Source: Candidatus Aenigmatarchaeota archaeon (lineage in GTDB: Archaea > Aenigmatarchaeota > Aenigmatarchaeia > GW2011-AR5 > JACRAC01). From it: a DNA stretch of 44,189 nt. Location of the stretch: assembly GCA_016187395.1 (NCBI GenBank), contig JACPJV010000036.1, positions 1 through 44,189 on the forward strand. Reading direction: 5' to 3'. Positions 30,827-36,907 of the stretch are shown here, piece after piece. The translations under genes and the position numbers were made by a program. Below the pieces are notes generated by a model, which saw only the letters and a program-made list of their open reading frames with translations, was not told the origin of the DNA and searched no databases. The number at the start of each line of letters is the position of its first letter. Position 1 is the first letter of the stretch.

Positions 30827-32185
30827 ATGAACGAAATCACAGAAAACAAAACGCAAAACAGCAAAATAAAGGCAGCCGTATTCGACCTTGACGGAGTGCT
30901 TGCAGACACAGAGCCTTTGCACTTCGAAGCATGGAGAATAATCTTTGAAAGTCGTGGAAGAAAGCTGTCAAAAAGATACTACATAAAAAATCTCATTGGA
31001 AAGGGAAAGAAGATAGCCGAGGACCTGATGCCAAAAAGAGTCAAGGGACCTGAAAGGGAAAAGGAGATGGAAAGAATCTGTGGTGAGAAAAAAATTGCCT
31101 TCAGGGATATTGTGAAAAAGGCACGTCCTTACAAAGAAGCCGCAGAGTTCGCGAAATCGCTTAAAGGCAAAATGCGAATCGCCGTTGTCACGTCCACGGC
31201 TAGGGAGTCTGCAGAGGAAATAATGTCTGCAATAGGAGTGGAGGGCTTGCCTGAAGTCGTTGTTACAGGCGATGATGTCACAAATCCGAAGCCTGCTCCA
31301 GACCCTTACCTTCTCGCCGCAAAGAAACTTTCTCTTGCCCCCAGGGAATGCATGGCATTCGAAGACACTCCAACAGGCGTGTCATCTGCAAAGGCTGCCG
31401 GTCTGATGTGCATAGCCGTGCCTAATGCGTATACAAGGCACATGGATTTTTCCCATGCCGACCATATCGCAAAGTCGTTTTCCAGATTATCCCTGGAGTT
31501 TCTGGAACGCATAGCCTCAGGAAATTATGCCGCGGCAAATGAGGGTGAAATCCTTGATACCATCGTCAAGGGCTTCGACTGGGAGGATGTTCTGACGAGC
31601 ATCGTCGTGGAGCACGGCCTTGATCCGGAAAACATAGACATAGCCAGGCTTGCCAATGATTTTATCGCGTACCTGCGCAAAACAGAATCCCTGGATTTCC
31701 GGATACCTGCCCGCTTCGTTCTTGTTGCCGCGATTCTTCTCAGCATGAAAGTTGAAGCATTACTGCAGGAAGAAGAGGAAAAGCTGACCACGCTGGATAC
31801 AAGCGTTCTTGACGTCCAGATGGAAGCGCCCCTTCTCGTCCCGCCGTCAGAAAGAAGGGCAACGCGGCCCGTGATCCTTACAGACCTGATTTCCGCATTG
31901 AACAAGGCATTCGAGATGAAAGCCAGAAAAGAGCCGCTCCTGCACAGGCCTGCGGCGCGGCTTCCTGTTCCTATCCAGAAACCGCCTGACATAGAAAAGC
32001 GCGTGAAAGAACTGTACGAGAGGATACGCAAAAAGGGCCTCATGACGTTCTCGGATTTGGTGCCGGTCTGGAAGCGTTCCGAAATAATAGCGACCTTCCT
32101 GCCCCTGCTCTACCTCATCCATCGCGGCAAGGTTGAAGCAAGGCAGGAGAAGATGTTCCGCGAGATCACGATAAAGCTGAAGTGA
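30827..32185 (+). CDS. HAD phosphatase fused to ScpA (kleisin)
   Basis: 452 residues from the ATG at 30827, with GGGTGAT upstream as ribosome-binding site. Residues 15-225 are a complete beta-phosphoglucomutase-like HAD domain: AAVFDLDGVLADTEPLHFEA (nucleophile Asp20 and Asp22), VVTSTARESAEEIM, TNPKPAPDPYLLAAKKL and AFEDTPTGVSSAKAAGL. Residues 238-452 are ScpA: TIVKGFDWEDVLTSIVVEHG, LANDFIAYLRKTESLDFRIP, FVLVAAILLSMKVEALLQ, and the C-terminal winged helix (RKKGLMTFSDLVPVWKRSEI to the end), which would bind the SMC head. No stop or gap lies between the two parts. The fusion is unusual. The last 46 bp are duplicated at 33296-33341. Confidence 0.88.
   Translation: MNEITENKTQNSKIKAAVFDLDGVLADTEPLHFEAWRIIFESRGRKLSKRYYIKNLIGKGKKIAEDLMPKRVKGPEREKEMERICGEKKIAFRDIVKKARPYKEAAEFAKSLKGKMRIAVVTSTARESAEEIMSAIGVEGLPEVVVTGDDVTNPKPAPDPYLLAAKKLSLAPRECMAFEDTPTGVSSAKAAGLMCIAVPNAYTRHMDFSHADHIAKSFSRLSLEFLERIASGNYAAANEGEILDTIVKGFDWEDVLTSIVVEHGLDPENIDIARLANDFIAYLRKTESLDFRIPARFVLVAAILLSMKVEALLQEEEEKLTTLDTSVLDVQMEAPLLVPPSERRATRPVILTDLISALNKAFEMKARKEPLLHRPAARLPVPIQKPPDIEKRVKELYERIRKKGLMTFSDLVPVWKRSEIIATFLPLLYLIHRGKVEARQEKMFREITIKLK
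32140..32185 (+). repeat. Left copy of a perfect 46-bp direct repeat (scpA 3' end)
   Basis: This segment is the end of the HAD-ScpA gene, including its TGA. It is identical over 46 bp to 33296-33341. Between the copies lie only the HEPN and MNT genes and their operators, a unit of 1156 bp. Confidence 0.95.
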
Positions 32186-32253
32186 TTACAAACGTAATTA
32201 TTCGTAGTTACAGATGTAATGAAACTTTAAATATCTTTATTACACGTGTAATT
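32185..32253 (+). promoter_or_regulatory. Three operator copies and TATA box of the HEPN/MNT operon
   Basis: Three 15-bp palindromic sites share TTACA-N3-GTAAT: ATTACAAACGTAATT (32185-32199), GTTACAGATGTAATG (32207-32221) and ATTACACGTGTAATT (32239-32253). They start 22 and 32 bp apart, close to two and three helical turns, so one protein could load on one face of DNA. The TATA box CTTTAAATA (32225-32233) lies between sites 2 and 3. Confidence 0.75.
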
Positions 32254-32275
32254 ATAGATGATTATAGGTGAAGTT

Positions 32276-32674
32276 ATGAGAATAGAAGCGCACAGAAGGA
32301 ATCTGAAAGAAAGCACGATGACCCTGCGGGAAAGTGTGGAAAGGGGTCTCATGGAACGCCAGAGGAATGTGGGCTTTCACACCTCGGCCGGCATGTGCGA
32401 CATGCTCGAGATGCTCCTGCATGAGAAAAACCTTATAGATCCCGGTTCCTCCATAAAACACGAGTGGTTCTCCTCGAGAAAGGCTGTTGATGAGCGACTG
32501 CCCTTCGATTTTCCGATGAAAAACGAAATAATCGAAATGATGATGCGGATAGAAAGCAAAAGGAACATCCTCTGCTATGGAAAGCAGCAGACAGAAGAAT
32601 TCATTCAGGAAGCCATAGATGACTTCAACCTTCTTGTATCGAAGTTCAAAGAGGCTGGTCTTCATGAAATATGA
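32276..32674 (+). CDS. HEPN-domain protein (toxin of HEPN/MNT pair)
   Basis: 132 residues from the ATG at 32276, with AGGTGA 4 bp upstream. All-helical protein: LRESVERGLMERQRNVGFHT, AGMCDMLEMLLHEKNLIDPG and MMRIESKRNILCYGKQQTEE. RNVGFH may be the HEPN R-x4-H ribonuclease motif. The overlap with the nucleotidyltransferase (11 bp) and the gene order match HEPN/MNT modules, where the HEPN partner is a ribonuclease and the MNT partner neutralises it, in studied cases by adding AMP. The family call rests largely on the partner. Confidence 0.72.
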   Translation: MRIEAHRRNLKESTMTLRESVERGLMERQRNVGFHTSAGMCDMLEMLLHEKNLIDPGSSIKHEWFSSRKAVDERLPFDFPMKNEIIEMMMRIESKRNILCYGKQQTEEFIQEAIDDFNLLVSKFKEAGLHEI

Positions 32675-33275
32675 CCTTCTCGCCTATTCCATGGACTTTG
32701 CGTCATTTCTGGTGATGAAGCTGGGGGATGAAGCCGATAAAATCAAGGCCATAGTGCTTTTTGGCAGCGTTGCCAGAGGGGAAGCGACTGAAAAAAGCGA
32801 CATCGACATTTTCGTCGAGGTTTTCAGCGATGAGAAAGGGCTTTCCGCAAAGGCGGACAGAATAAAGGAGGACTTTTATAAGTCAGTGAAGTTCACAAAA
32901 TTCTACAAACTGATGAACATAGCCAATGATATCAAGCCCATAATCGGCAGGCTTGATGAGTGGAGAGACCTTGAAGCCAGCGTCATGGCCAACGGCATAG
33001 TCCTTTACGGCAGGTATTCCGGCGTGCCTGCAGCGAAAAAGCGTGTCATTCTTCTGTGGGAGAATGTAAAACCCCCCTCGAAAAGGGTTATGATAAACAG
33101 GCAGTTGTTTGGCTATACACATTACAGGAGAAAATATCAGGGGCTTCTGCAGAAATACCAGGGAACAAAGCTTGGCAAGGGAGCCATAGAGGTGCCCATC
33201 GAAAGCTACCATGTTTTTATGAAATTATTCAGGGCTTACAGAGTCGCCGTGAAAATAAAATATATCATGGTATGA
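32664..33275 (+). CDS. MNT nucleotidyltransferase (antitoxin of HEPN/MNT pair)
   Basis: 203 residues from the ATG at 32664. The minimal nucleotidyltransferase motif is clear: AIVLFGSVARGEATEKSDID followed by IFVE (about 34-57), with G-S and the D-x-D pair that bind NTP and metal. The C-terminal 100 residues (KRVMINRQLFGYTHYRRKYQ, VPIESYHVFMKLFRAYRVAV) are basic and helical, longer than in minimal MNT proteins, and may bind nucleic acid or the partner. The start lies inside the HEPN gene. Confidence 0.85.
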   Translation: MKYDLLAYSMDFASFLVMKLGDEADKIKAIVLFGSVARGEATEKSDIDIFVEVFSDEKGLSAKADRIKEDFYKSVKFTKFYKLMNIANDIKPIIGRLDEWRDLEASVMANGIVLYGRYSGVPAAKKRVILLWENVKPPSKRVMINRQLFGYTHYRRKYQGLLQKYQGTKLGKGAIEVPIESYHVFMKLFRAYRVAVKIKYIMV

Positions 33276-33295
33276 CTCATCCGCCTCCTGGAATA

Positions 33296-33341
33296 AAGGC
33301 AGGAGAAGATGTTCCGCGAGATCACGATAAAGCTGAAGTGA
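33296..33341 (+). repeat. Right copy of the 46-bp direct repeat
   Basis: Identical to 32140-32185. Here it is not part of a coding frame in use; it is followed directly by the promoter box of the next gene (CTTTTAAGT at 33343-33351). The arrangement looks like an att-type duplication made when the HEPN/MNT unit inserted at the scpA 3' end. Confidence 0.95.
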
Positions 33342-33372
33342 ACCTTTTAAGTATTTCTCGTCATCTAAAATC

Positions 33373-34059
33373 ATGTCAGAAGTAAAAGTGAAAACTCTTG
33401 GGGAATTTTTGCAGGAATGGGATGTAAGAATGAAAGATGCATACAAACAGATACCTCTCTTCAACCTAGAGATGACTAAAAATTGGAGTGATGCACAGAA
33501 AACATTCTTTGCAAAAGCATTTTATCATGCCAGAGGTCATTTCCATGACTTCTTGTGGTTCATGGGAAACCACGCTCCAGATGCCACGGCCAAAAGAATC
33601 GTCATTGATAACATATCAGAGGAATTTGGAATCGCGAAATCTCATGAACAACTTTATTGGGAGTTTGCAACGAGTCTGGGTGTAGACCTAAAAGATGAAT
33701 TCCTGAAGGAAAAAACGTACCTTCCGTTTGTAAGAGAATTTAACAAAGGCCATATAGAATGGCTTACAAATCATGACTGGGAAAGGTGCTTATCGGCATT
33801 TGCTGCTTATGAAAGACTGGATAATCTGGACTACACAGAATTAATGAAGCTTGCCGAAAACATGGGAATTTCTGGAAGGGCCCTTGCGTTCTTCCAGGTC
33901 CATGTCTATGTAGAGCATTTCGAAGCTGCTAACAAAGATGTGCAAAGAGTATGGGACAAGGATCAGCAAAAAGTTATAGAAGCCTTTGATTTCATAGCCG
34001 AGCATCAGATAAAGATGTGGAAAGGCCTTAGCGATATTGTTTTTAATTACAAGGGATAA
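33373..34059 (+). CDS. Heme-oxygenase-like (PqqC/TenA/CADD-type) protein
   Basis: 228 residues, all-helical. Likely metal ligands are spread as in heme-oxygenase-like diiron proteins: KAFYHARGHFHDFLWFMGNH, DNISEEFGIAKSHEQLYWEF, AFFQVHVYVEHFEAANKD and DFIAEHQIKMW. This set of His/Glu suggests a diiron oxidase (CADD/PqqC-like) more than a thiaminase of the TenA kind, though both share the fold. Reaction unknown. A TATA box at 33343 starts its own transcript directly after the 46-bp repeat. Confidence 0.78.
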   Translation: MSEVKVKTLGEFLQEWDVRMKDAYKQIPLFNLEMTKNWSDAQKTFFAKAFYHARGHFHDFLWFMGNHAPDATAKRIVIDNISEEFGIAKSHEQLYWEFATSLGVDLKDEFLKEKTYLPFVREFNKGHIEWLTNHDWERCLSAFAAYERLDNLDYTELMKLAENMGISGRALAFFQVHVYVEHFEAANKDVQRVWDKDQQKVIEAFDFIAEHQIKMWKGLSDIVFNYKG

Positions 34060-34106
34060 AGCAGAATTCTTTATAACCAATTCTTGCTATATTCATTATT
34101 GATCTC

Positions 34107-34691
34107 ATGCAAGACAATCCTAAGATCCGCAACCTTGACCGCTATTGCGCCCTCGTAGAGGCAATTTTATTTGCCGCCCCAAAGCCACTCAGCCCTGCGG
34201 AGATAGCGCGCATATCCAGAATAAATCCCGGCCACATGCCGCAAATCCTGAAAATGCTTGAAATTCGCTACCAGAAATCCGACCGCGGCATAACGCTCAG
34301 CAGGCTCGGTCAAACGTACAAATTGTCGGTCAAGCACGATTTCACAGGCAGGGTTGCAGGACTTACAAAGTCAGAGCTATCACGCGGCCTGCTGCGTGTT
34401 TTGTCCTTAATCGCATACCACCAGCCCGTAAGCCAGAGCGACATCGTGAAAATTATCGGCAACCGCACATACGAATATGTGAAAGAACTGGAAAAGCTGG
34501 GCTTCGTGAAAGGCGAAAGGAAAGGCAAAAGCAAATAGTTGGCAACAACGCCTGCGTTTGCAAGCTATTTCGAGACAAGCCCTGAAGAACTGAAAAAAGA
34601 GACGGAGAGATTAAAGGAAGAGGAGAAAATAAAGAAAGCAAAGGAAGGCACAGCAAATCCGGAGAAAATGCAAAGCGGTGAATCAGAATGA
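34107..34691 (+). CDS. scpB: ScpB with an in-frame UAG codon
   Basis: 194 codons including a TAG at 34536-34538. Residues 1-143 form the two winged helices of ScpB: YCALVEAILFAAPKPLSPAE, ISRINPGHMPQILKMLEIRY and VLSLIAYHQPVSQSDIVKII. Directly after KGERKGKSK and the TAG the same frame continues LATTPAFASYFETSPEELKK and an acidic tail, which is the ordinary ScpB C-terminal motif (xxTTPxFxxYF). The true end is the TGA at 34689-34691, which overlaps the CutA start as ATGA. So the TAG interrupts a conserved gene without shifting frame: a nonsense change, sequencing error or read-through. ScpB joins ScpA and SMC. Confidence 0.85.
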
Positions 34692-34999
34692 TGTCTGTCA
34701 TCTATACTACCGTTCCTGAAAAAGGCACGGACAGGCTTTCTGAGGCATTGCTCAAAAAACGCCTTGTCGCCTGCGTTGTAATGCTCGATGCGAAGAGCAT
34801 GTACTGGTGGAAGGGCAAGATAGCCAAAGACGAGGAGAAGGTGCTTTTATTCAAGACCACGGAACAAAAGGCAGAGAAGGCGATTGCGGAAATCCGCAAG
34901 CTTCATCCTTACGGCGTGCCATGCATCCTGAAATTTTCCGCAGAATGCAATCCAGAATATCTTAGATGGCTGGAGGAGGAGACGAAAAGATTTAAATAA
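34688..34999 (+). CDS. cutA: CutA-like divalent cation tolerance protein
   Basis: 103 residues (ATG at 34688; a second ATG follows directly). Ferredoxin-like trimer-forming family: SVIYTTVPEKGTDRLSEALL, RLVACVVMLDAKSMYWWKGK, KDEEKVLLFKTTEQKAEKAI and HPYGVPCILKFSAECNPEYL. The YWW-GK and HPY-x-VP motifs are diagnostic. Role uncertain; linked to metal tolerance in bacteria. Coupled to scpB through ATGA. Confidence 0.93.
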   Translation: MMSVIYTTVPEKGTDRLSEALLKKRLVACVVMLDAKSMYWWKGKIAKDEEKVLLFKTTEQKAEKAIAEIRKLHPYGVPCILKFSAECNPEYLRWLEEETKRFK

Positions 35000-35019
35000 T
35001 TTGATTCCATCAGAATTCT

Positions 35020-35391
35020 ATGGCTACAGTTCGTGAGTTACACGCGTATTTCAGGGATTGGGCTGAAAACCTTTTTGCCATTGAACGTGAAACAAGAGGG
35101 TGGGACAATGATTCTGCCAGAAGACATTATAAGGAGAAGACCAAATCCTTTAATGAAGAAAGAGGCGAAATTCAGAGATGGTTCAGGGACACGAGTGAAG
35201 ATGATATTCAGGGATTAAAGTTTTTTGCAGCCGGTTTATTCTATGTAATTTGCCATCCATTCAAATTCGGGCGCGCTTACAGAATCGAATCTACCTTAGG
35301 CCAAACAACTGAAGAGCATGCACGAACCGAGCGCCTGCGCAAAGAATTCAGGGACTATCAGGACTTCAGGGATGCCGAATCCCATCTGTAA
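35020..35391 (+). CDS. Hypothetical helical protein
   Basis: 123 residues, highly charged and mostly helical (VRELHAYFRDWAENLFAIER, then KTKSFNEERGEIQRWFRDTS, C-terminal RTERLRKEFRDYQDFRDAES). One hydrophobic stretch in the middle (GLKFFAAGLFYVICHPFKFG) could be a buried helix. A TATA-like box (GATTTAAATA, end of cutA) lies about 30 bp upstream. No family recognised. Confidence 0.6.
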   Translation: MATVRELHAYFRDWAENLFAIERETRGWDNDSARRHYKEKTKSFNEERGEIQRWFRDTSEDDIQGLKFFAAGLFYVICHPFKFGRAYRIESTLGQTTEEHARTERLRKEFRDYQDFRDAESHL

Positions 35392-35421
35392 CTTTATAAG
35401 CCGCTGAAGCAAGATTACAGC

Positions 35422-35574
35422 ATGGCAAAGAACGACACGCTGCTGATAATAATCATAATAGTCATCCTTCTGGTATTCTTTGGTGGCAGTATCCTGGGGC
35501 TCGTGAAAGATATCCTGGTAATCGTGTTGATTATCGTGCTCATACTCATTCTGGCAAAGAAATTTCTGAAATAA
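35422..35574 (+). CDS. 50-residue double-hydrophobic membrane peptide
   Basis: MAKNDTLLIIIIIVILLVFF, a Gly-rich turn, then DILVIVLIIVLILILAKKFL. Two very hydrophobic helices with a polar start and a Lys end. Small proteins of this type are common in archaeal genomes. A TATA-like TTTATAAG lies about 25 bp upstream. Confidence 0.6.
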   Translation: MAKNDTLLIIIIIVILLVFFGGSILGLVKDILVIVLIIVLILILAKKFLK

Positions 35575-35600
35575 GATAGCGAGCAGCAGCGAGCTATTGA
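35573..35600 (+). repeat. Copy of a short dispersed motif, intergenic
   Basis: GATAGCGAGCAGCAGCGAGC followed by TATTGA, related to the copies at 13040, 13161 and 40101. Here the outer bases pair (ATAGC/GCTAT), so it could be a weak hairpin after the small membrane gene. Confidence 0.35.
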
Positions 35601-35701
35601 TTACAGTTGGTTACAGTGAAAACAGAATTTCTTTTTAATCAGTGAGAAAAGTTAGAAAGGTAAATTTTTCAATATACTACCTCTGATCATTAACATACTC
35701 C

Positions 35702-36577
35702 TCACTTCCAAGCAAACCTCTGCATGAGCGGCGCAATGTCGATATTGCCTATATCCTGCTCTACTGGGGGTACAGCCACAACCTTAGCTACATCTTCGTC
35801 ATAGGTGTATTTTCCTTCTTCTATGTAGAATCTGCCGTAGGCGAGTTTCCCGTTAACCATGCCTGTTGATGCCAGGCGTATAGCTGCATCCCTGTCGCGG
35901 GGATTATGGCCGTTGTTGTCCACGTTGTAAAGATTGTCCTTATACCACATCATCGTATTGACGCGGTTATAAGTCGGGCACGGCTGGAAAACATCTATGA
36001 GTGAAAAGCCCTTGTGCTTTGCTGCGTCTACGATCAACTGCTTGAAGTGGGGCATGTCAAACGAATAGGCACGCGCCACGAATGTGGCGCCAGCGGCAAT
36101 CGCAAGAGCCATCGGATTTATCGCCTCCTCTATCACGCCGCTTGGCGTTGACGGCGAAGGCGTGCCCTTTTTGCTTGTTGGCGAAACCTGCCCCTTCGTC
36201 AGGCCGTAAACCTGGTTATTTTCAACTATCAACGTGATGTCAAGGTTGCGGCGCATAGAGTGTAAAAAGTGATTCCCGCCGATGCCGTAGGTGTCCCCGT
36301 CGCCTGCGACCACGATGACCTTCAGTTTCGGATTAGCCAGCTTCGCGCCTGTTGCAACGGGCAGCGGCCTTCCATGTAGTCCTTCGAAGCCGTATGTGTG
36401 GATGAAATGGTTGCACTTGGAACCACAGCCAATCCCTGTCACAATAAGAATGTTGTGCCTTTCCTCTCCTAATTCTGATAATGCCATTTTCAGCGTATTC
36501 AGTATCCCGAAATCGCCGCAGCCCCCGCACCACGCAGGCTGCTCTTCTGTCGCCAGATCTTTTATTGTCATCGACAT
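35702..36577 (-). CDS. 2-oxoacid:ferredoxin oxidoreductase, beta subunit
   Basis: 291 residues. The thiamine-diphosphate and Fe-S subunit: CGGCGDFGILNTLKMALSEL gives two cluster cysteines, CGSKC a third and VFQPCPTYN the fourth, so one [4Fe-4S] cluster. The TPP motif is VVAGDGDTYGIGGNHFLHSM through VENNQVYGLTKGQVSPTS. With the alpha-gamma subunit at 36908-38758 it oxidises pyruvate or another 2-oxoacid to the acyl-CoA and reduces ferredoxin in the cytosol. Last gene of the four-gene operon; 1 bp after the second small ORF. Confidence 0.95.
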   Translation of the reverse strand: MSMTIKDLATEEQPAWCGGCGDFGILNTLKMALSELGEERHNILIVTGIGCGSKCNHFIHTYGFEGLHGRPLPVATGAKLANPKLKVIVVAGDGDTYGIGGNHFLHSMRRNLDITLIVENNQVYGLTKGQVSPTSKKGTPSPSTPSGVIEEAINPMALAIAAGATFVARAYSFDMPHFKQLIVDAAKHKGFSLIDVFQPCPTYNRVNTMMWYKDNLYNVDNNGHNPRDRDAAIRLASTGMVNGKLAYGRFYIEEGKYTYDEDVAKVVAVPPVEQDIGNIDIAPLMQRFAWK

Positions 36578-36578
36578 T

Positions 36579-36734
36579 TTATTCGCCTTTTACGTTTCCA
36601 TTTACATCTCTCAACCCCAAGAGGTATTCATCCCTTGGTACAAACTCCCCGGGTCTTACAAGATTGTAGGGGATTGCAGGCTCTTCGCTCTCGCCGTGTC
36701 TCCTGTAAATTTCTGCCCTGTCCAAAACCACCAC
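36579..36734 (-). CDS. Small ORF 2 in the oxidoreductase operon
   Basis: 51 residues with a GTG start (VVVLDRAEIYRRHGESEEPA, ending DEYLLGLRDVNGNVKGE). No cysteines, so it is not a ferredoxin-type delta subunit. It begins 2 bp after small ORF 1 and ends 1 bp before the beta gene, which shows that it is translated in the operon. Charged, with a likely flexible N-terminus. No family recognised; possibly an accessory subunit. Confidence 0.6.
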   Translation of the reverse strand: MVVLDRAEIYRRHGESEEPAIPYNLVRPGEFVPRDEYLLGLRDVNGNVKGE

Positions 36735-36736
36735 CT

Positions 36737-36907
36737 TCAGTCCCTCATAACAGGCCCTTCATCGCGGTTAAACCACCTTCGGAGAAATTCCAAAACTTCC
36801 GGATGATCTTTTTCCTCTCCCTGATAGGGTTTTGCTTCCTCTCTTCTGCCCTGAAATGGATAAGAAACTGCGGGCTTTGGATACGCTCCTTGGTTATTTT
36901 CTTCCAT
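36737..36907 (-). CDS. Small ORF 1 in the oxidoreductase operon
   Basis: 56 residues. The ATG directly follows the alpha-subunit TGA with no spacing. Pro/Glu-rich N-terminus (PAVSYPFQGRREEAKPYQGE) and a short C-terminal helix (HPEVLEFLRRWFNRDEGPVM). No cysteines. Its exact packing between two catalytic subunits argues for a real gene, perhaps a peptide that helps assemble the complex. No family recognised. Confidence 0.62.
   Translation of the reverse strand: MEENNQGAYPKPAVSYPFQGRREEAKPYQGEEKDHPEVLEFLRRWFNRDEGPVMRD

Noticed and set aside
34536-34538. General reassignment of UAG (for example pyrrolysine code)
   Set aside because: Many confident genes here end in TAG (11791, 18769, 26806, 40790, 43679), so TAG functions as a stop in this genome.
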